A stretch of 64,000 nucleotides of DNA from Porphyromonas sp. (GCA_029983505.1 JASBZK010000005.1:1-64000); one strand, 5' to 3'. Positions 33,931 through 43,710 are shown, counted from the stretch's first letter. Notes: a model not told the origin generated them from the sequence alone. Numbers and translations are program-made.

Positions 33931-35637
33931 TCAGGCTTTCTTTTGCTCTTTCTTCCAACTGTCCTTGAGGGAGACGGTGCGGTTAAAGACGAGCATTTCC
34001 TTGGTGCTGTCCTTGTCGGCGACGAAATAGCCGTTGCGGACGAACTGATACCGGTCACCGGGACGGGCTTCGGAGATGAACTCCTCGGCGTACGCAGAGG
34101 GGAGGATGATTTCGCTCTCGGGGTTGAGAAGCTCCGAGAGGTCGTCGTACTTCTCTTCCGCAGGGTTCTCGGACGTGAAAAGACGGTCATACAGACGCAC
34201 TTCCACCGGAACCGCAGTCTCGGCGCTCACCCAATGAATGGTACCTTTGACCTTCTTGGAGGCTCCGGGCATACCCGAGAGCGTGTCGGGCTGGTAGTCG
34301 GCGTAGACGGTGGTGACATTGCCTGAGGCGTCTTTTTCGCAGCCTGTGCAGGTGATGATGTAGGCACTCTTCAGGCGCACTTCGCCACCCGGAGTGAGAC
34401 GGAAAAACTTCTTCGGAGCGTCTTCCATAAAGTCTTCGCGCTCGATCCAAAGCTCCTTCGAGAAGGTGATCTCGTGAGAAGCGCTCTCGGGATCCTCGGG
34501 GTTATTGACCATAGACATCTTTTCGGTCTGTCCCTCGGGGTAGTTGTTTATGATGAGCTTGACGGGGTTCAGTACGACAGAGACGCGTGTCGCCTTCTTA
34601 TTGAGGTCCTCGCGTACGCTGTGCTCGAGGAGCGACATATCTACGGTGCCGTCGTACTTCGTGTACCCTATGTCGTCGATAAAATTCTTGATGCTCTCCG
34701 GAGTGTAGCCCCGTCTGCGGAGACCGACGAGGGTAGGCATACGCGGGTCGTCCCATCCGTGCACGAGATCGCGCTGAACCAGTTCGAGCAGTTTGCGCTT
34801 GCTCATCATAGTGTAGGTGAGGTTCAGACGGTTGAACTCGTATTGGTGCGGGCGATACGCTCCGTCCTTTAGCAGCTCGACAAAGTAATCGTACAGAGGC
34901 CGGTGCACGACGAACTCGAGTGTGCAGAGCGAATGGGTCACCCCTTCAAAGTAATCTGACTGTCCGTGGGCGAAGTCGTACATCGGGTAAACGTGCCACT
35001 TCGTACCGGTCCGGTGATGCGGGTGGTGGATGATACGGTAAATGATCGGATCACGGAAATGCATATTGGGGTGAGACATATCGATCTTCGCCCTTAGGGT
35101 CATCGCGCCTTCGGGGAACTCGCCTTCGTTCATGCGGCGGAAGAGATCGAGACTCTCCTCGGTGGGGCGGTTGCGGTAGGGACTCTCGGTACCGGGAGAG
35201 GTGAGGGTACCTTTTTGGGCAGCGATTTGTTCGCTCGTCTGCTCGTCGACGTATGCTTTCCCCTCTTTGATGAGACGGACGGCGAAGTCGTAGAGGTCTT
35301 GGAAATAGTCCGAAGCGTGGAAGACGTTCGCCCACTCGAATCCCAGCCACTTGATGTCGCTCATGATGGCGTCGGTGTACTCGACGTCTTCTTTGACGGG
35401 ATTGGTGTCGTCGAGGCGGAGGTTACAGATGCCTCCGTACTTTTGAGCGATGCCGAAGTCCAAGCAGATGGCTTTGGCGTGACCGATGTGGAGGTAGCCG
35501 TTGGGTTCGGGTGGAAAGCGCGTCTGTATGCGGCCGTCGTTAAGACCGTTACGGAGGTCTTCCTCCACGATCTGTTCGATAAAGTTCAGTGACTTCTCGG
35601 GTGTGGCATTAGCCTGTATTTCGTTTGTTTCGCTCAT
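33931..35637 (-). CDS. glnS: Glutaminyl-tRNA synthetase
   Basis: The 568-residue class I synthetase has the HIGH motif in PPEPNGYLHIGHAKA (about 42-56), the class Ic KMSKS equivalent TMMSKRKLLELV (about 276-287) and the C-terminal anticodon-binding barrels. Features such as CNLRLDDTNPVKE mark GlnRS rather than GluRS. It charges tRNA-Gln directly. It follows mlaF by 16 bases, an unusual operon partner for lipid transport genes. Confidence 0.96.
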   Translation of the reverse strand: MSETNEIQANATPEKSLNFIEQIVEEDLRNGLNDGRIQTRFPPEPNGYLHIGHAKAICLDFGIAQKYGGICNLRLDDTNPVKEDVEYTDAIMSDIKWLGFEWANVFHASDYFQDLYDFAVRLIKEGKAYVDEQTSEQIAAQKGTLTSPGTESPYRNRPTEESLDLFRRMNEGEFPEGAMTLRAKIDMSHPNMHFRDPIIYRIIHHPHHRTGTKWHVYPMYDFAHGQSDYFEGVTHSLCTLEFVVHRPLYDYFVELLKDGAYRPHQYEFNRLNLTYTMMSKRKLLELVQRDLVHGWDDPRMPTLVGLRRRGYTPESIKNFIDDIGYTKYDGTVDMSLLEHSVREDLNKKATRVSVVLNPVKLIINNYPEGQTEKMSMVNNPEDPESASHEITFSKELWIEREDFMEDAPKKFFRLTPGGEVRLKSAYIITCTGCEKDASGNVTTVYADYQPDTLSGMPGASKKVKGTIHWVSAETAVPVEVRLYDRLFTSENPAEEKYDDLSELLNPESEIILPSAYAEEFISEARPGDRYQFVRNGYFVADKDSTKEMLVFNRTVSLKDSWKKEQKKA

Positions 35638-35653
35638 GGGGCGGTATCCTTTG

Positions 35654-36382
35654 TTAGAGTCTGCTGATGAAGACGAAATTCTTGAGCAGCTCGTTGTCCG
35701 TGTTTTCGATTTCTTTTCCTTTCCCTTCCCAGTTCTTCTCTCCGTTGTGGATAAAGATAACTTTGTCTCCGATATTGTTGACGGAGTTCATATCGTGCGT
35801 ATTGACGATGGTGACGATGCCGTTTTCGCGGGTGATTTCGAGCAGTAGGATGTCGATCACTTTGCTTGTCTCGGGGTCGAGACCACTCGTGGGTTCGTCA
35901 CAAAAGAGGTACTTCGGCCCCAGTGCGATAGATCGTGCGATGGCGCCGCGCTTCTTCATCCCGCCGCTGATCTCGTTGGGGTACTTGTAGCGGGCATCCC
36001 AGAGCTGCACCTTGGAGAGACACTCTTTGACGCGCTGATTGCGGTCTCTCTTTTTGAGCGCGCTGAACATATCCAGCGGAAACATCACGTTCTCGAAGAG
36101 CGTCATATTGTCGAAGAGGGCAGAGTTTTGGAAAAGCATACCCATCTCCACTCTCAGTCTCGTGACGTTTTTCTGCCCCATCTCCACGAGATTTCGTCCG
36201 GAATACAGCACCTCGCCGCTGTCGGGGGTCTCAAGACCGACGAGGCATTTCATCAGGACGGTCTTCCCGGCCCCGCTCTTGCCGATGATGAGCGAGCACT
36301 CTCCGGGGTTAAAGACGGCATCGATCCCCTTGAGGACCTCCTTGTCTTCAAAAGATTTCCGTAGTGCTTTGACCTCGATCAT
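35654..36382 (-). CDS. mlaF: MlaF-like ABC transporter ATPase
   Basis: The 242-residue protein is an ABC ATPase with Walker A GKSGAGKTV (about 33-41), signature EISGGMKKRGAIARS (about 136-150) and Walker B YLFCDEPTSGLDP. The GMKKR version of the signature is typical of the MlaF subgroup, which energises retrograde phospholipid (or sterol-type) transport with MlaE. Its start codon overlaps the mlaE stop by four bases. No MlaD-like MCE gene follows; the next gene is glnS. Confidence 0.92.
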   Translation of the reverse strand: MIEVKALRKSFEDKEVLKGIDAVFNPGECSLIIGKSGAGKTVLMKCLVGLETPDSGEVLYSGRNLVEMGQKNVTRLRVEMGMLFQNSALFDNMTLFENVMFPLDMFSALKKRDRNQRVKECLSKVQLWDARYKYPNEISGGMKKRGAIARSIALGPKYLFCDEPTSGLDPETSKVIDILLLEITRENGIVTIVNTHDMNSVNNIGDKVIFIHNGEKNWEGKGKEIENTDNELLKNFVFISRL

Positions 36383-37125
36383 ACCAAGAGCATTTGCGTC
36401 AGGACGAGGTCACTGACAAGGATTCCCACCGTGCTGTACACCACGCCGTTTGTGGAGGCTCTGCCGACTTCGAGTGCACCACCATGCACCGTGTATCCGC
36501 AGTAGGCACTCACGCTCGCGATGATAAAGACATAGACTTCGCCTTTGATCATCGAGTAGAGGATGCGGGACTCGTCGAAGAGAAACTGTACCCCCGTCAC
36601 AAACTCCTTCAGCGGTACTGCCGGTGTGAAGACGGCAGCCAGATATCCACCCATTATGCCGATAAACATACTGAAGACTTCCAGTACGGGCAAAAAGAGC
36701 ATCATGCCTGCCACTTTCGGCAAAATGATGTAATTGGCGCTATTCACCCCCATTATCTCGAGGGCGTCGATCTGCTCGGTGACCCGCATCGTCCCGATCT
36801 CGGACGCGATGGAGCTGCCGCACTTCCCCGCAAGAATCATACACATAATCGTGCTCGAAAACTCCAGCAGGATGATCTCCCTTGCGGAATATCCGAGGAT
36901 GAACTTCGGGACAAGCGGACTCGACGCGTTGATGCCGAGCTGGATGGTGATGACGGCGCCGATGAAAAATGAGACCAGCATCACGATCCACATCGATCCT
37001 ACCCCTTGGGCATACACCTCCCGGCTCAGGTCTCGCCAGAAGATACGCCAGCGGCGCGGCAGGCGAAACGTCTGCCACATCAGGATCACATAGTCGCCAA
37101 TCGTCTCAAAGATTCGGCCCATCAA
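36379..37125 (-). CDS. mlaE: MlaE-like ABC transporter permease
   Basis: The 248-residue permease has five to six membrane helices and the MlaE family core GSSIASEIGTMRVTEQIDALEIMGV (its Glu-Gly-Thr-Met part is about residues 117-128). MlaE dimers move phospholipids between the inner membrane and an MCE protein. The MCE partner (MlaD) is not in this window. The gene is the first of the mla-glnS-surA group and has a -7 promoter element 50 bases upstream. Confidence 0.92.
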   Translation of the reverse strand: MMGRIFETIGDYVILMWQTFRLPRRWRIFWRDLSREVYAQGVGSMWIVMLVSFFIGAVITIQLGINASSPLVPKFILGYSAREIILLEFSSTIMCMILAGKCGSSIASEIGTMRVTEQIDALEIMGVNSANYIILPKVAGMMLFLPVLEVFSMFIGIMGGYLAAVFTPAVPLKEFVTGVQFLFDESRILYSMIKGEVYVFIIASVSAYCGYTVHGGALEVGRASTNGVVYSTVGILVSDLVLTQMLLV

Positions 37126-37174
37126 AAATTTTTCTCCTTGTCTTTTCTCAGTGTTCCCGCCCTATATCTCCGTG

Positions 37175-37182
37175 CAAATATA
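37175..37182 (-). promoter_or_regulatory. -7 element of the mlaE operon
   Basis: TATATTTG on the minus strand matches the Bacteroidota -7 element 50 bases before the start codon. No -33 element at proper spacing. Confidence 0.45.
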
Positions 37183-37206
37183 CATAAAAAGCAGACGCAC
37201 CGGTTT

Positions 37207-37290
37207 AGTACAGACCGAGCCCGGCAAATGGTACAGACCGGGAGAAAGAAAAGGTACAGACCGAAAAAATGTCCTCGGTCTGTACCTCTT
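37207..37290. repeat. Intergenic palindromic modules (locus 8), cydAB terminator
   Basis: Two direct modules GTACAGACCGAGCCC and GGTACAGACCGGGAG precede the hairpin AGGTACAGACCG (37252-37263) / CGGTCTGTACCT (37276-37287). On the minus strand the stem is followed by TTTCTTTC, so it is a likely terminator of DUF4492-cydA-cydB, 73 bases after the cydB stop. Confidence 0.75.
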
Positions 37291-37362
37291 TTGCGTTGAC
37301 TTTAATAACCGTGAGCCGGTCGTGGTGGTGTCTGAAGTGATTCGACGCCCAGACTCTCGGCT

Positions 37363-38523
37363 TTAGTAAGCGTTACCGCGGGTAAGCTCGTCTTTGTCAA
37401 ACTTGTGGAAGTCGATCTTGCGCCAAGCATAGAAGATATAGGCGAGGACAAACGGCACAAGTATGGAGACATAAGCCATCGTGCGGAGCGTGAAAAGGGA
37501 CGAAGAACTGTTTTGGATCGTCAGTGAGCTCTGCAGGTCTGCCACCGAGGGATAGTAGGAAGTGTGGCCCCAACCGAGCATCAAGAAGATGCAGGTCACG
37601 GTGAGGACGACACCCACGCCGTGGTACCAGATGCCTTTCGTCCAGTCTTTTTTCAGGAGCGTCTTAATCACCCCGAAGAGTACCAGCACGACGCCGACGA
37701 GGATGCCGGCGAGGAGGTACGGCATCGCAAGGAGGTTATGGAGATACTTGTAGGGTTCCATAAAGACTTCGCCCGTCTCGGGGTCTACCGCAAAACCGTC
37801 CTTGACGAGGACATAGCCCACGAAGGCAAGGAACGTGACGACGAAGATGGCGGCGTTTGCAAGAAGCCTTTTGCGGAACACGCCGTTCAGCTCGGGCTCC
37901 GTCACGTTATTGATGAAGTAGAGGAGGGCAGTGGTACGCGCAAGGAAAAGGACGCAGATGCCGAAGAGGACGTTCCAGAGGTTCAAGACCGCTTCGAGTC
38001 CGTGGAGCTGCACACCGTTATAGGGCTGCCAGACGGAGACGGTGGTCGTACCCCCGAGAGCGGTGACGGCGTCACGGTCTACGGTGAAATTGGCACCCGT
38101 GAAGAACGTCGCTACCGCAGTCCCGAGGAGGATCGGAGCGAGGACGCCATTGAGGAACAGGAACGTCTGATACGTCTTCGAGCCGAGGACGTTGCCTTTC
38201 TTATGCTGATACTCGTAGGAAAAAGCCTGGAGTACGAAGACGAGCAAAATCAGCATCCAGACCCAGTAAGCACCCCCGAAAGAGGTGGAGTAAAAGAGCG
38301 GAAAGGAGGCAAAGAACGCCCCGCCGAAGGTCACGAGCGTTGTGAAGGTGAACTCCCACTTGCGCCCCGCCGAGTTGACGATGATGCCGCGGTGAAGCGG
38401 TGTCTTGCCCGCGGAGAAGATAAAGCTCTGACCGCCTTGAACGAAAAGGAGGAAGACCAAAAGTCCGCCGAGGAGGGAGATGATGAACCACCAGTAGTGC
38501 TGTAAGAATGCGTATGTTTCCAT
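37363..38523 (-). CDS. cydB: Cytochrome bd oxidase subunit II
   Basis: The 386-residue protein has eight to nine membrane helices and the CydB layout, starting with YAFLQHYWWFIISLLGGLLVF. A variable loop (about 165-190) is present. With CydA it forms the quinol oxidase that removes oxygen at high affinity, which fits a nanaerobic or aerotolerant anaerobe and links with the Bat operon theme. It starts 22 bases after cydA. Confidence 0.95.
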   Translation of the reverse strand: METYAFLQHYWWFIISLLGGLLVFLLFVQGGQSFIFSAGKTPLHRGIIVNSAGRKWEFTFTTLVTFGGAFFASFPLFYSTSFGGAYWVWMLILLVFVLQAFSYEYQHKKGNVLGSKTYQTFLFLNGVLAPILLGTAVATFFTGANFTVDRDAVTALGGTTTVSVWQPYNGVQLHGLEAVLNLWNVLFGICVLFLARTTALLYFINNVTEPELNGVFRKRLLANAAIFVVTFLAFVGYVLVKDGFAVDPETGEVFMEPYKYLHNLLAMPYLLAGILVGVVLVLFGVIKTLLKKDWTKGIWYHGVGVVLTVTCIFLMLGWGHTSYYPSVADLQSSLTIQNSSSSLFTLRTMAYVSILVPFVLAYIFYAWRKIDFHKFDKDELTRGNAY

Positions 38524-38545
38524 ATAGCTTATATCAATCTATGCG

Positions 38546-40114
38546 TTACTTATGCTCTTCTTTGGTGTCCGGGCCTTTCTTCAGAGCATTCCACATTATG
38601 GAGCCCTCGGCGACGAGCATTATGGAGAAGAGGATGAGGAAGACGAAGAAGGTGACTTTCACAGACCCTACCGCGAGACTGGAGATGGCGGCATTGAGCG
38701 GGAGCACGTCCTGTATCGTCCAAGGCTGACGACCCACTTCGGCAAGAATCCAGCCCGATTGGCTGCAGATGTATACGAGGGGGATGCAGAGGATCATTAC
38801 CCAGGCAAACCACCTCTTGGAGGCGAAGGAAGAGACGCGCTTTTTGCTTGTGAAGAAGAGAGCGAGGGCAAAGACAAGGAGGAAGAGCCCGGAGAGGTAG
38901 ACCATAATGCGGAAGCTGAAGTAGAGCAGCGTAATGTGCGGTATGAGGTCCGCGGGACTCTCGAGGTAAGCGTATCCGAAGTCTTTGAAGTTGTCCTTGA
39001 GGACGGTCCGTGCTTCTTCTGCCTTTGCGGTGTCTCCGGCTTTCGTGGCGGCACGGTAGTCCGCGAGGGCTTGGACGGCCAGTTTACCGTTTGCCATCCG
39101 CTCTTCGGCAGACGGAGCTATGGTGCCGTCGGGAAGGGTATATCCGCCACGGACGATGTCGTTGATACCGGGGAGGTAGGTGTATCCGTCCGAAGGATCG
39201 CTGAGAAGCTTAAGGAGTCCGGGGATTTCGAGATTGAATACCCAGTCTTCTTTTGCGTCGTTGCCGAGGTCGGCTGCCGACTTATTGGGAATACCGATGA
39301 CACTGAGACCGGCGTCATCGGAGCCGTTCCAGTGGTTTTCCATCGCGGCAAGCTTCATCGGCTGATGCTTGGTGATCTGGATGGCAGAGAGGTGACCGGA
39401 GAAAATAGCCACGAGGATGGCGAAAAGGCCCAAGCCCGCACCGATCTTAATGGACTCCACGGCAAAGCGCGTGTGGCGCTTCCGGAGCAGATAGATGGCG
39501 CTGAAACCCATAACCATAATCGATCCGAGCACCCAGGAGGAGAGCACGGTGTGGAACCACTTCACGACGGCCACGGGTGAGAACGCGACGGCGAGGAAGT
39601 CCACCATCTCGTTGCGTGCGGTGTCGGGGTTGAATTCCATTCCCGCAGGGTATTGCATCCAGGCGTTGGCCACGAGGATCCACCACGCGGAGATGGTGGC
39701 GCCGATGATGGTGAGCCATGTGGACCAGAGGTGGAACTTCTTGGAGACTTTCCCCCAGCCAAAGAACATCACGGCGAAGAACGTCGCTTCCATAAAGAAG
39801 GCGAGTATCCCTTCTATCGCGAGCGGAGCACCGAAGATGTCGCCCACGAAGTAGGAGTAATTGGACCAGTTCGTCCCGAACTCGAACTCGAGGATGATAC
39901 CCGTGGCGATGCCGGCCGCAAAGTTGATGGCGAAGATCTTTTGCCAAAACTTAGCCGTCTTCTCCCAAAAGTCCTCCCCCGTGCGGTAGTACTTGCTCTC
40001 CGCAATGGCCATAATGATGCCCACGCCGAGGGTGAAGGGGACAAAAAGCCAGTGGTACATTGCTGTCATCGCGAATTGCCAGCGAGACCAGTCGATAAGT
40101 GCACTTAGTAACAT
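38546..40114 (-). CDS. cydA: Cytochrome bd oxidase subunit I
   Basis: The 522-residue protein has the haem-binding helices of CydA. H21 corresponds to the haem b595 ligand, KHQPMKLAAMENHW starts the quinol-binding loop, and AEVGRQPWTIQDVLP is the CydA fingerprint. The quinol loop is long (the segment between about 245 and 375), so this appears to be a long-Q-loop form. It follows the small DUF4492 gene by 57 bases. Confidence 0.96.
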   Translation of the reverse strand: MLLSALIDWSRWQFAMTAMYHWLFVPFTLGVGIIMAIAESKYYRTGEDFWEKTAKFWQKIFAINFAAGIATGIILEFEFGTNWSNYSYFVGDIFGAPLAIEGILAFFMEATFFAVMFFGWGKVSKKFHLWSTWLTIIGATISAWWILVANAWMQYPAGMEFNPDTARNEMVDFLAVAFSPVAVVKWFHTVLSSWVLGSIMVMGFSAIYLLRKRHTRFAVESIKIGAGLGLFAILVAIFSGHLSAIQITKHQPMKLAAMENHWNGSDDAGLSVIGIPNKSAADLGNDAKEDWVFNLEIPGLLKLLSDPSDGYTYLPGINDIVRGGYTLPDGTIAPSAEERMANGKLAVQALADYRAATKAGDTAKAEEARTVLKDNFKDFGYAYLESPADLIPHITLLYFSFRIMVYLSGLFLLVFALALFFTSKKRVSSFASKRWFAWVMILCIPLVYICSQSGWILAEVGRQPWTIQDVLPLNAAISSLAVGSVKVTFFVFLILFSIMLVAEGSIMWNALKKGPDTKEEHK

Positions 40115-40171
40115 AGCTTCTGATGTGTTTGATTATAAATATATGTGTGGATTGATTGTGTCGGGAGTGGG

Positions 40172-40471
40172 TCACTTGAGTGCACGGTCCACGAATTGCT
40201 CCGTGACGTACTCGCCCTTGGCTTCGTCCGTGCCGTCCGTCTTCTGCCCCAGAAAGTTCGGGAAAAGGAACGCCTTCAAGATCGCGAACATAATAAAGAG
40301 CTTGATGAGTACGAGAAGCCAAAGCTGCCGCCCCGTCTTACTCAGATTCTTGAAGCCGTCCCTGTACATCTCCCACGCCCGCGTCCAAAAACCTTTCTTG
40401 TCGGTTCCGGCGCCGGTCGCGTCTGCATACGGGGCTGAAGGGGTGGTGTTTTTGTCTATTTGAAGGCTCAT
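40172..40471 (-). CDS. DUF4492 small membrane protein upstream of cydA
   Basis: The 99-residue protein has a variable N-terminus, a conserved block FWTRAWEMYRDGFKNLS (about 29-45) and one membrane helix (about 50-70, LWLLVLIKLFIMFAILKAFL). DUF4492 proteins are found directly before cydA in Bacteroidota. By analogy with the single-helix subunits CydX/CydH/CydS of other bd oxidases, it may be an accessory subunit or assembly factor; this is inference. Start ATG 40471 is preferred over the upstream option 19 codons earlier. Confidence 0.85.
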   Translation of the reverse strand: MSLQIDKNTTPSAPYADATGAGTDKKGFWTRAWEMYRDGFKNLSKTGRQLWLLVLIKLFIMFAILKAFLFPNFLGQKTDGTDEAKGEYVTEQFVDRALK

Positions 40472-40617
40472 AATCCGGGGGCTGTTGTAATTCGGTATAA
40501 AATTAGATACTTTACCCCACATCACCAAATTTTGGGACGACTTTTTTATAAGTTTTGTAAAATAAGATGCGTTTTTCCCTATTTGGTCACAGGTTTAGGG
40601 GATGACGGAGGGGGAAA

Positions 40618-40708
40618 AGATTTTGGTCTGTACCTCGAAGTAACGAGATACAGACCAAAAGTTTGGCGAGACACGTACCGGGGAACTCTTCCCGGTACGG
40701 CCGAAATT
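40618..40708. repeat. Intergenic palindromic modules (locus 9), gcvP terminator hairpin
   Basis: TTTTGGTCTGTACCTCG (40621-40637) pairs with 40644-40660 around AAGTAA, with a single mismatch that becomes a G-T wobble on the minus strand. There the stem is followed by TCTTTTCC. A second hairpin, ACACGTACCGGG / CCCGGTACGG, abuts the gcvP stop at 40710. The family is therefore probably the gcvP terminator. Confidence 0.75.
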
Positions 40709-40709
40709 T

Positions 40710-43562
40710 TTAGCCGAAGCAGGAGTAGGTGACCACGAGGTTGCGGTCGCCGAAAGCATTGTCGACCCGGGAGACGTTCACCCAGAACTTATTCTCGCGG
40801 AGATACTCGAGCGCGAAAGCGGCCTTTTCTCTTCCGTAGGAGTGAGTCCACTCGTCAGCCGCCACTTCGTATTGAGGATGGGGTGCGTTCTTCAGGACGT
40901 TATCCTCCTTGTCTGCTTTTCCGGTCATCACTTCCTCGATTTCCTCCCGGATTTTCAGGAGAACATCGGCGAAGCGGTCAAGCTCCATCAGACTCTCAGA
41001 CTCGGTTGGCTCGATCATCAGTGTGCCGTGTACGGGGAATGAAAGCGTCGGAGCGTGGTAGTTGAAGTCCATCAGGCGCTTGGCGATGTCTGTTTCGTCG
41101 ATGCCGGACATCTGTTTGATACCCCGGCATTCGAGGATGAGTTCATGCCCGACGAAACCGGTGGCACCGGTATAAGTGATGCCGTAGGCTTCTTTGAGAC
41201 GCGTGGCGAGATAATTGGCGTTTAGGATGGCGGTTGCCGTAGATGCCCTCAGTCCTTTGGCTCCAAGAAGACGAATGTAGGCGTACGAGATACCGCAAAT
41301 TGCCGCTGATCCGAAAGGAGACGAGGAGACCGGTTTGTGATCCGATCCGTTGCAGATGGAGTGGCTCGGCAGGTGTGGCGCGAGGAATGCTTTGACCGTG
41401 ATGGGGCCTTCGCCCGGACCGCCACCGCCGTGGGGGATGGCAAAAGTCTTGTGGAGGTTGAGGTGGCAGACATCCGCACCGATGAGACCGGGACTGGTGT
41501 AGCCTACCTGAGCGTTCATATTCGCTCCGTCCATATAGCAGAGCCCGCCGCGGTCGTGGACGATTTGGAAGAGTTTCTTGATCTCTACCTCAAATATCCC
41601 GTGGGTGGACGGGTAGGTGATCATAGTGCCGGCGAGGCGGTCTTTGTACTCGTCCGCTTTGGCTTCGAAATCCGCTACGTCAATATTTCCCCGGGCGTCG
41701 CTCTTGACGATTACCAGCTTGAAGCCGGCAAGAGCGGCAGAGGCCGGATTGGTGCCGTGTGCAGAAGCGGGCAAAAGGATTACATCCCGATCTTTCCCCC
41801 CGTTTGCATCGTGGTAGGAGCGGATGGTGATGAGTCCCGCGTATTCCCCTGACGCGCCAGAGTTCGGCATAAAGCAGGTCTTGTCGAGTCCGGTGATTTC
41901 GGCGAGGTACTTGTCGAGGTTGTCCAGCATTTCGAGGTAGCCCTCTGTCTGATCCGACGGCGCATAGGGGTGGATGTGGGCGAAACGGGGGTTGGAGAGG
42001 ATAAAGAGCTCGGCTGCGCCATTGAGCTTCATCGTACAGGACCCGAGAGAGATCATAGACTGAGCGAGCGAGATGTCCCGTCTCTCGAGCCACTTCATGT
42101 AGCGCATGATGTCCGTCTCGGTGTGGTACTTATTGAAGACGTCTTGGGAGAGGAAGTCGGTCGTGCGGCGTACCTTTTCGTCCACGGGGACGTACTCGCC
42201 GGGGAGCTCGGCAGGGTCTACGGACGAGAGGCCTTTCGCCTCGGAGAAGATGTAGTACAGAGTCGCGAGATCGCTCTCCAGTGTGGTCTCGTCGAGGGAG
42301 ATCCCGATGGAGTTGTCGGCGAAATACCGGAAGTTGACTTTGCAGTCAAGGGCTGTTTCTTCGATCTTCTTGCGGTCGGCTTCCGAGAGACCCACGACTT
42401 TGAGGGTGTCGAAATAGAGGTCGTTAGCCTGGGTATATCCTAGCTTCTTGAGCTGCTTGTCCAAGGTCACGGCATACGTGTGGATGCGGCCTGCGATGTC
42501 GCGGAGACCCTCGGGGCCGTGGTAGACGGCATAGAAGGCGGACATCGTCGCGAGGAGTGCCTGAGCGGTGCAGATATTGGAGGTCGCTTTTTCGCGCTTG
42601 ATGTGCTGTTCGCGCGTCTGGAGCGTGAGGCGGAATCCCTCGTGTCCGAGGCGGTCTTTGCTGATGCCCACGATACGGCCGGGGATGATGCGGACGTAGT
42701 CGTTTGTGGCGGAGAGGTAGCCGGCAGAGGGACCACCGAAGTACATCGGGATGCCGAAACGCTGAGCGGAGCCGAAGACGATATCCGCGCCCATCTCACC
42801 GGGCGGGGTGAGGAGCACGAGGCTCATCAGGTCGGCTGCGACGGCGACGGGGATGCCGGCGTCTTTGGCTTTGCGGATAAAGCCCTCTGCGTCTATGATC
42901 CGACCGTCGTCATTGGTGTACTGGATGATGGCTCCGAAGTAGGCGTTGCCGTCGAAAGAGAAGTTTTCCCGCTTGCCGACGACGATCTCGACGTCCCACT
43001 GTGCGGCACGGGTCTCAATGACGCGGCGTGTGGATAGGAAGAGGTCGTCTGCCACGAAGAGCTTTTTCGCCTCCTTCTTGGCGCGGGGACGGTTGTGGAG
43101 GAGCATAGAGGCTGCTTCTGCTCCGGCTGTCGCCTCGTCAAGGAGGGAGCAGTTGGTAAGGAGAAGACCGGTGAGCTCGGTGATGACGGTCTGGAAGTTG
43201 AAGAGCGCTTCGAGGCGTCCTTGGGAAATCTCGGCCTGATACGGGGTGTAGGAGGTGTAGTAGCCGGCGTTTTCGAGGACGTTGCGTTGGATGGTGGCGG
43301 GCGTGACGGTGTCGTACCACCCTTGACCTATGTAGGAGGTAAAGATTTCGTTCTTTTCGCCGAGTTGGCCGATGTGCTCGACGAGTTCGCGTTCGGTCAT
43401 AGGCTCCGGCAGATCCATCTCTTTGTCCAAAAGGATGTCTTCGGGCATCACTTTATGGATGAGTTCGTCGATGGAGGAGACTCCGATCGCACCCAGCATC
43501 TTCTTTACCTCTTGAGGCTTTGTGACGCCGATGTGGCGGATGGAGAAGTCATTGGTATTCAT
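40710..43562 (-). CDS. gcvP: Glycine dehydrogenase (decarboxylating), GcvP
   Basis: The 950-residue protein is the fused long form of the P-protein, with two homologous halves. The PLP lysine is in CHLNLHKTFAIPHGGGGPG (about residue 700), and the N-half motif IRHIGVTKPQEVKKML begins the protein. It releases CO2 from glycine and passes the aminomethyl group to the H-protein lipoyl arm. No gcvT or gcvH lies beside it, so the cleavage system genes are scattered here. It is monocistronic. Confidence 0.96.
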   Translation of the reverse strand: MNTNDFSIRHIGVTKPQEVKKMLGAIGVSSIDELIHKVMPEDILLDKEMDLPEPMTERELVEHIGQLGEKNEIFTSYIGQGWYDTVTPATIQRNVLENAGYYTSYTPYQAEISQGRLEALFNFQTVITELTGLLLTNCSLLDEATAGAEAASMLLHNRPRAKKEAKKLFVADDLFLSTRRVIETRAAQWDVEIVVGKRENFSFDGNAYFGAIIQYTNDDGRIIDAEGFIRKAKDAGIPVAVAADLMSLVLLTPPGEMGADIVFGSAQRFGIPMYFGGPSAGYLSATNDYVRIIPGRIVGISKDRLGHEGFRLTLQTREQHIKREKATSNICTAQALLATMSAFYAVYHGPEGLRDIAGRIHTYAVTLDKQLKKLGYTQANDLYFDTLKVVGLSEADRKKIEETALDCKVNFRYFADNSIGISLDETTLESDLATLYYIFSEAKGLSSVDPAELPGEYVPVDEKVRRTTDFLSQDVFNKYHTETDIMRYMKWLERRDISLAQSMISLGSCTMKLNGAAELFILSNPRFAHIHPYAPSDQTEGYLEMLDNLDKYLAEITGLDKTCFMPNSGASGEYAGLITIRSYHDANGGKDRDVILLPASAHGTNPASAALAGFKLVIVKSDARGNIDVADFEAKADEYKDRLAGTMITYPSTHGIFEVEIKKLFQIVHDRGGLCYMDGANMNAQVGYTSPGLIGADVCHLNLHKTFAIPHGGGGPGEGPITVKAFLAPHLPSHSICNGSDHKPVSSSPFGSAAICGISYAYIRLLGAKGLRASTATAILNANYLATRLKEAYGITYTGATGFVGHELILECRGIKQMSGIDETDIAKRLMDFNYHAPTLSFPVHGTLMIEPTESESLMELDRFADVLLKIREEIEEVMTGKADKEDNVLKNAPHPQYEVAADEWTHSYGREKAAFALEYLRENKFWVNVSRVDNAFGDRNLVVTYSCFG

Positions 43563-43649
43563 CTGAAACAGGTGGCTTGTAAAATGTATGTTTGGGGTTC
43601 TCAGTTATACTCGAAATTTGTCGGGGGAAGGCACCCCCGATTCTGTCCT

Positions 43650-43657
43650 CAAATATA
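43650..43657 (-). promoter_or_regulatory. -7 element of gcvP
   Basis: TATATTTG on the minus strand matches the -7 element 88 bases before the start codon. No glycine riboswitch is visible in the leader. The 350-base gap at 43563-43912 otherwise holds repeat locus 10 and the leader of the YjdI-like gene. Confidence 0.45.
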
Positions 43658-43710
43658 CCAATTTTTACGCGGACTTTTTCTCCCGCCATTTTGCGCTCTT
43701 TCCACCCCGA

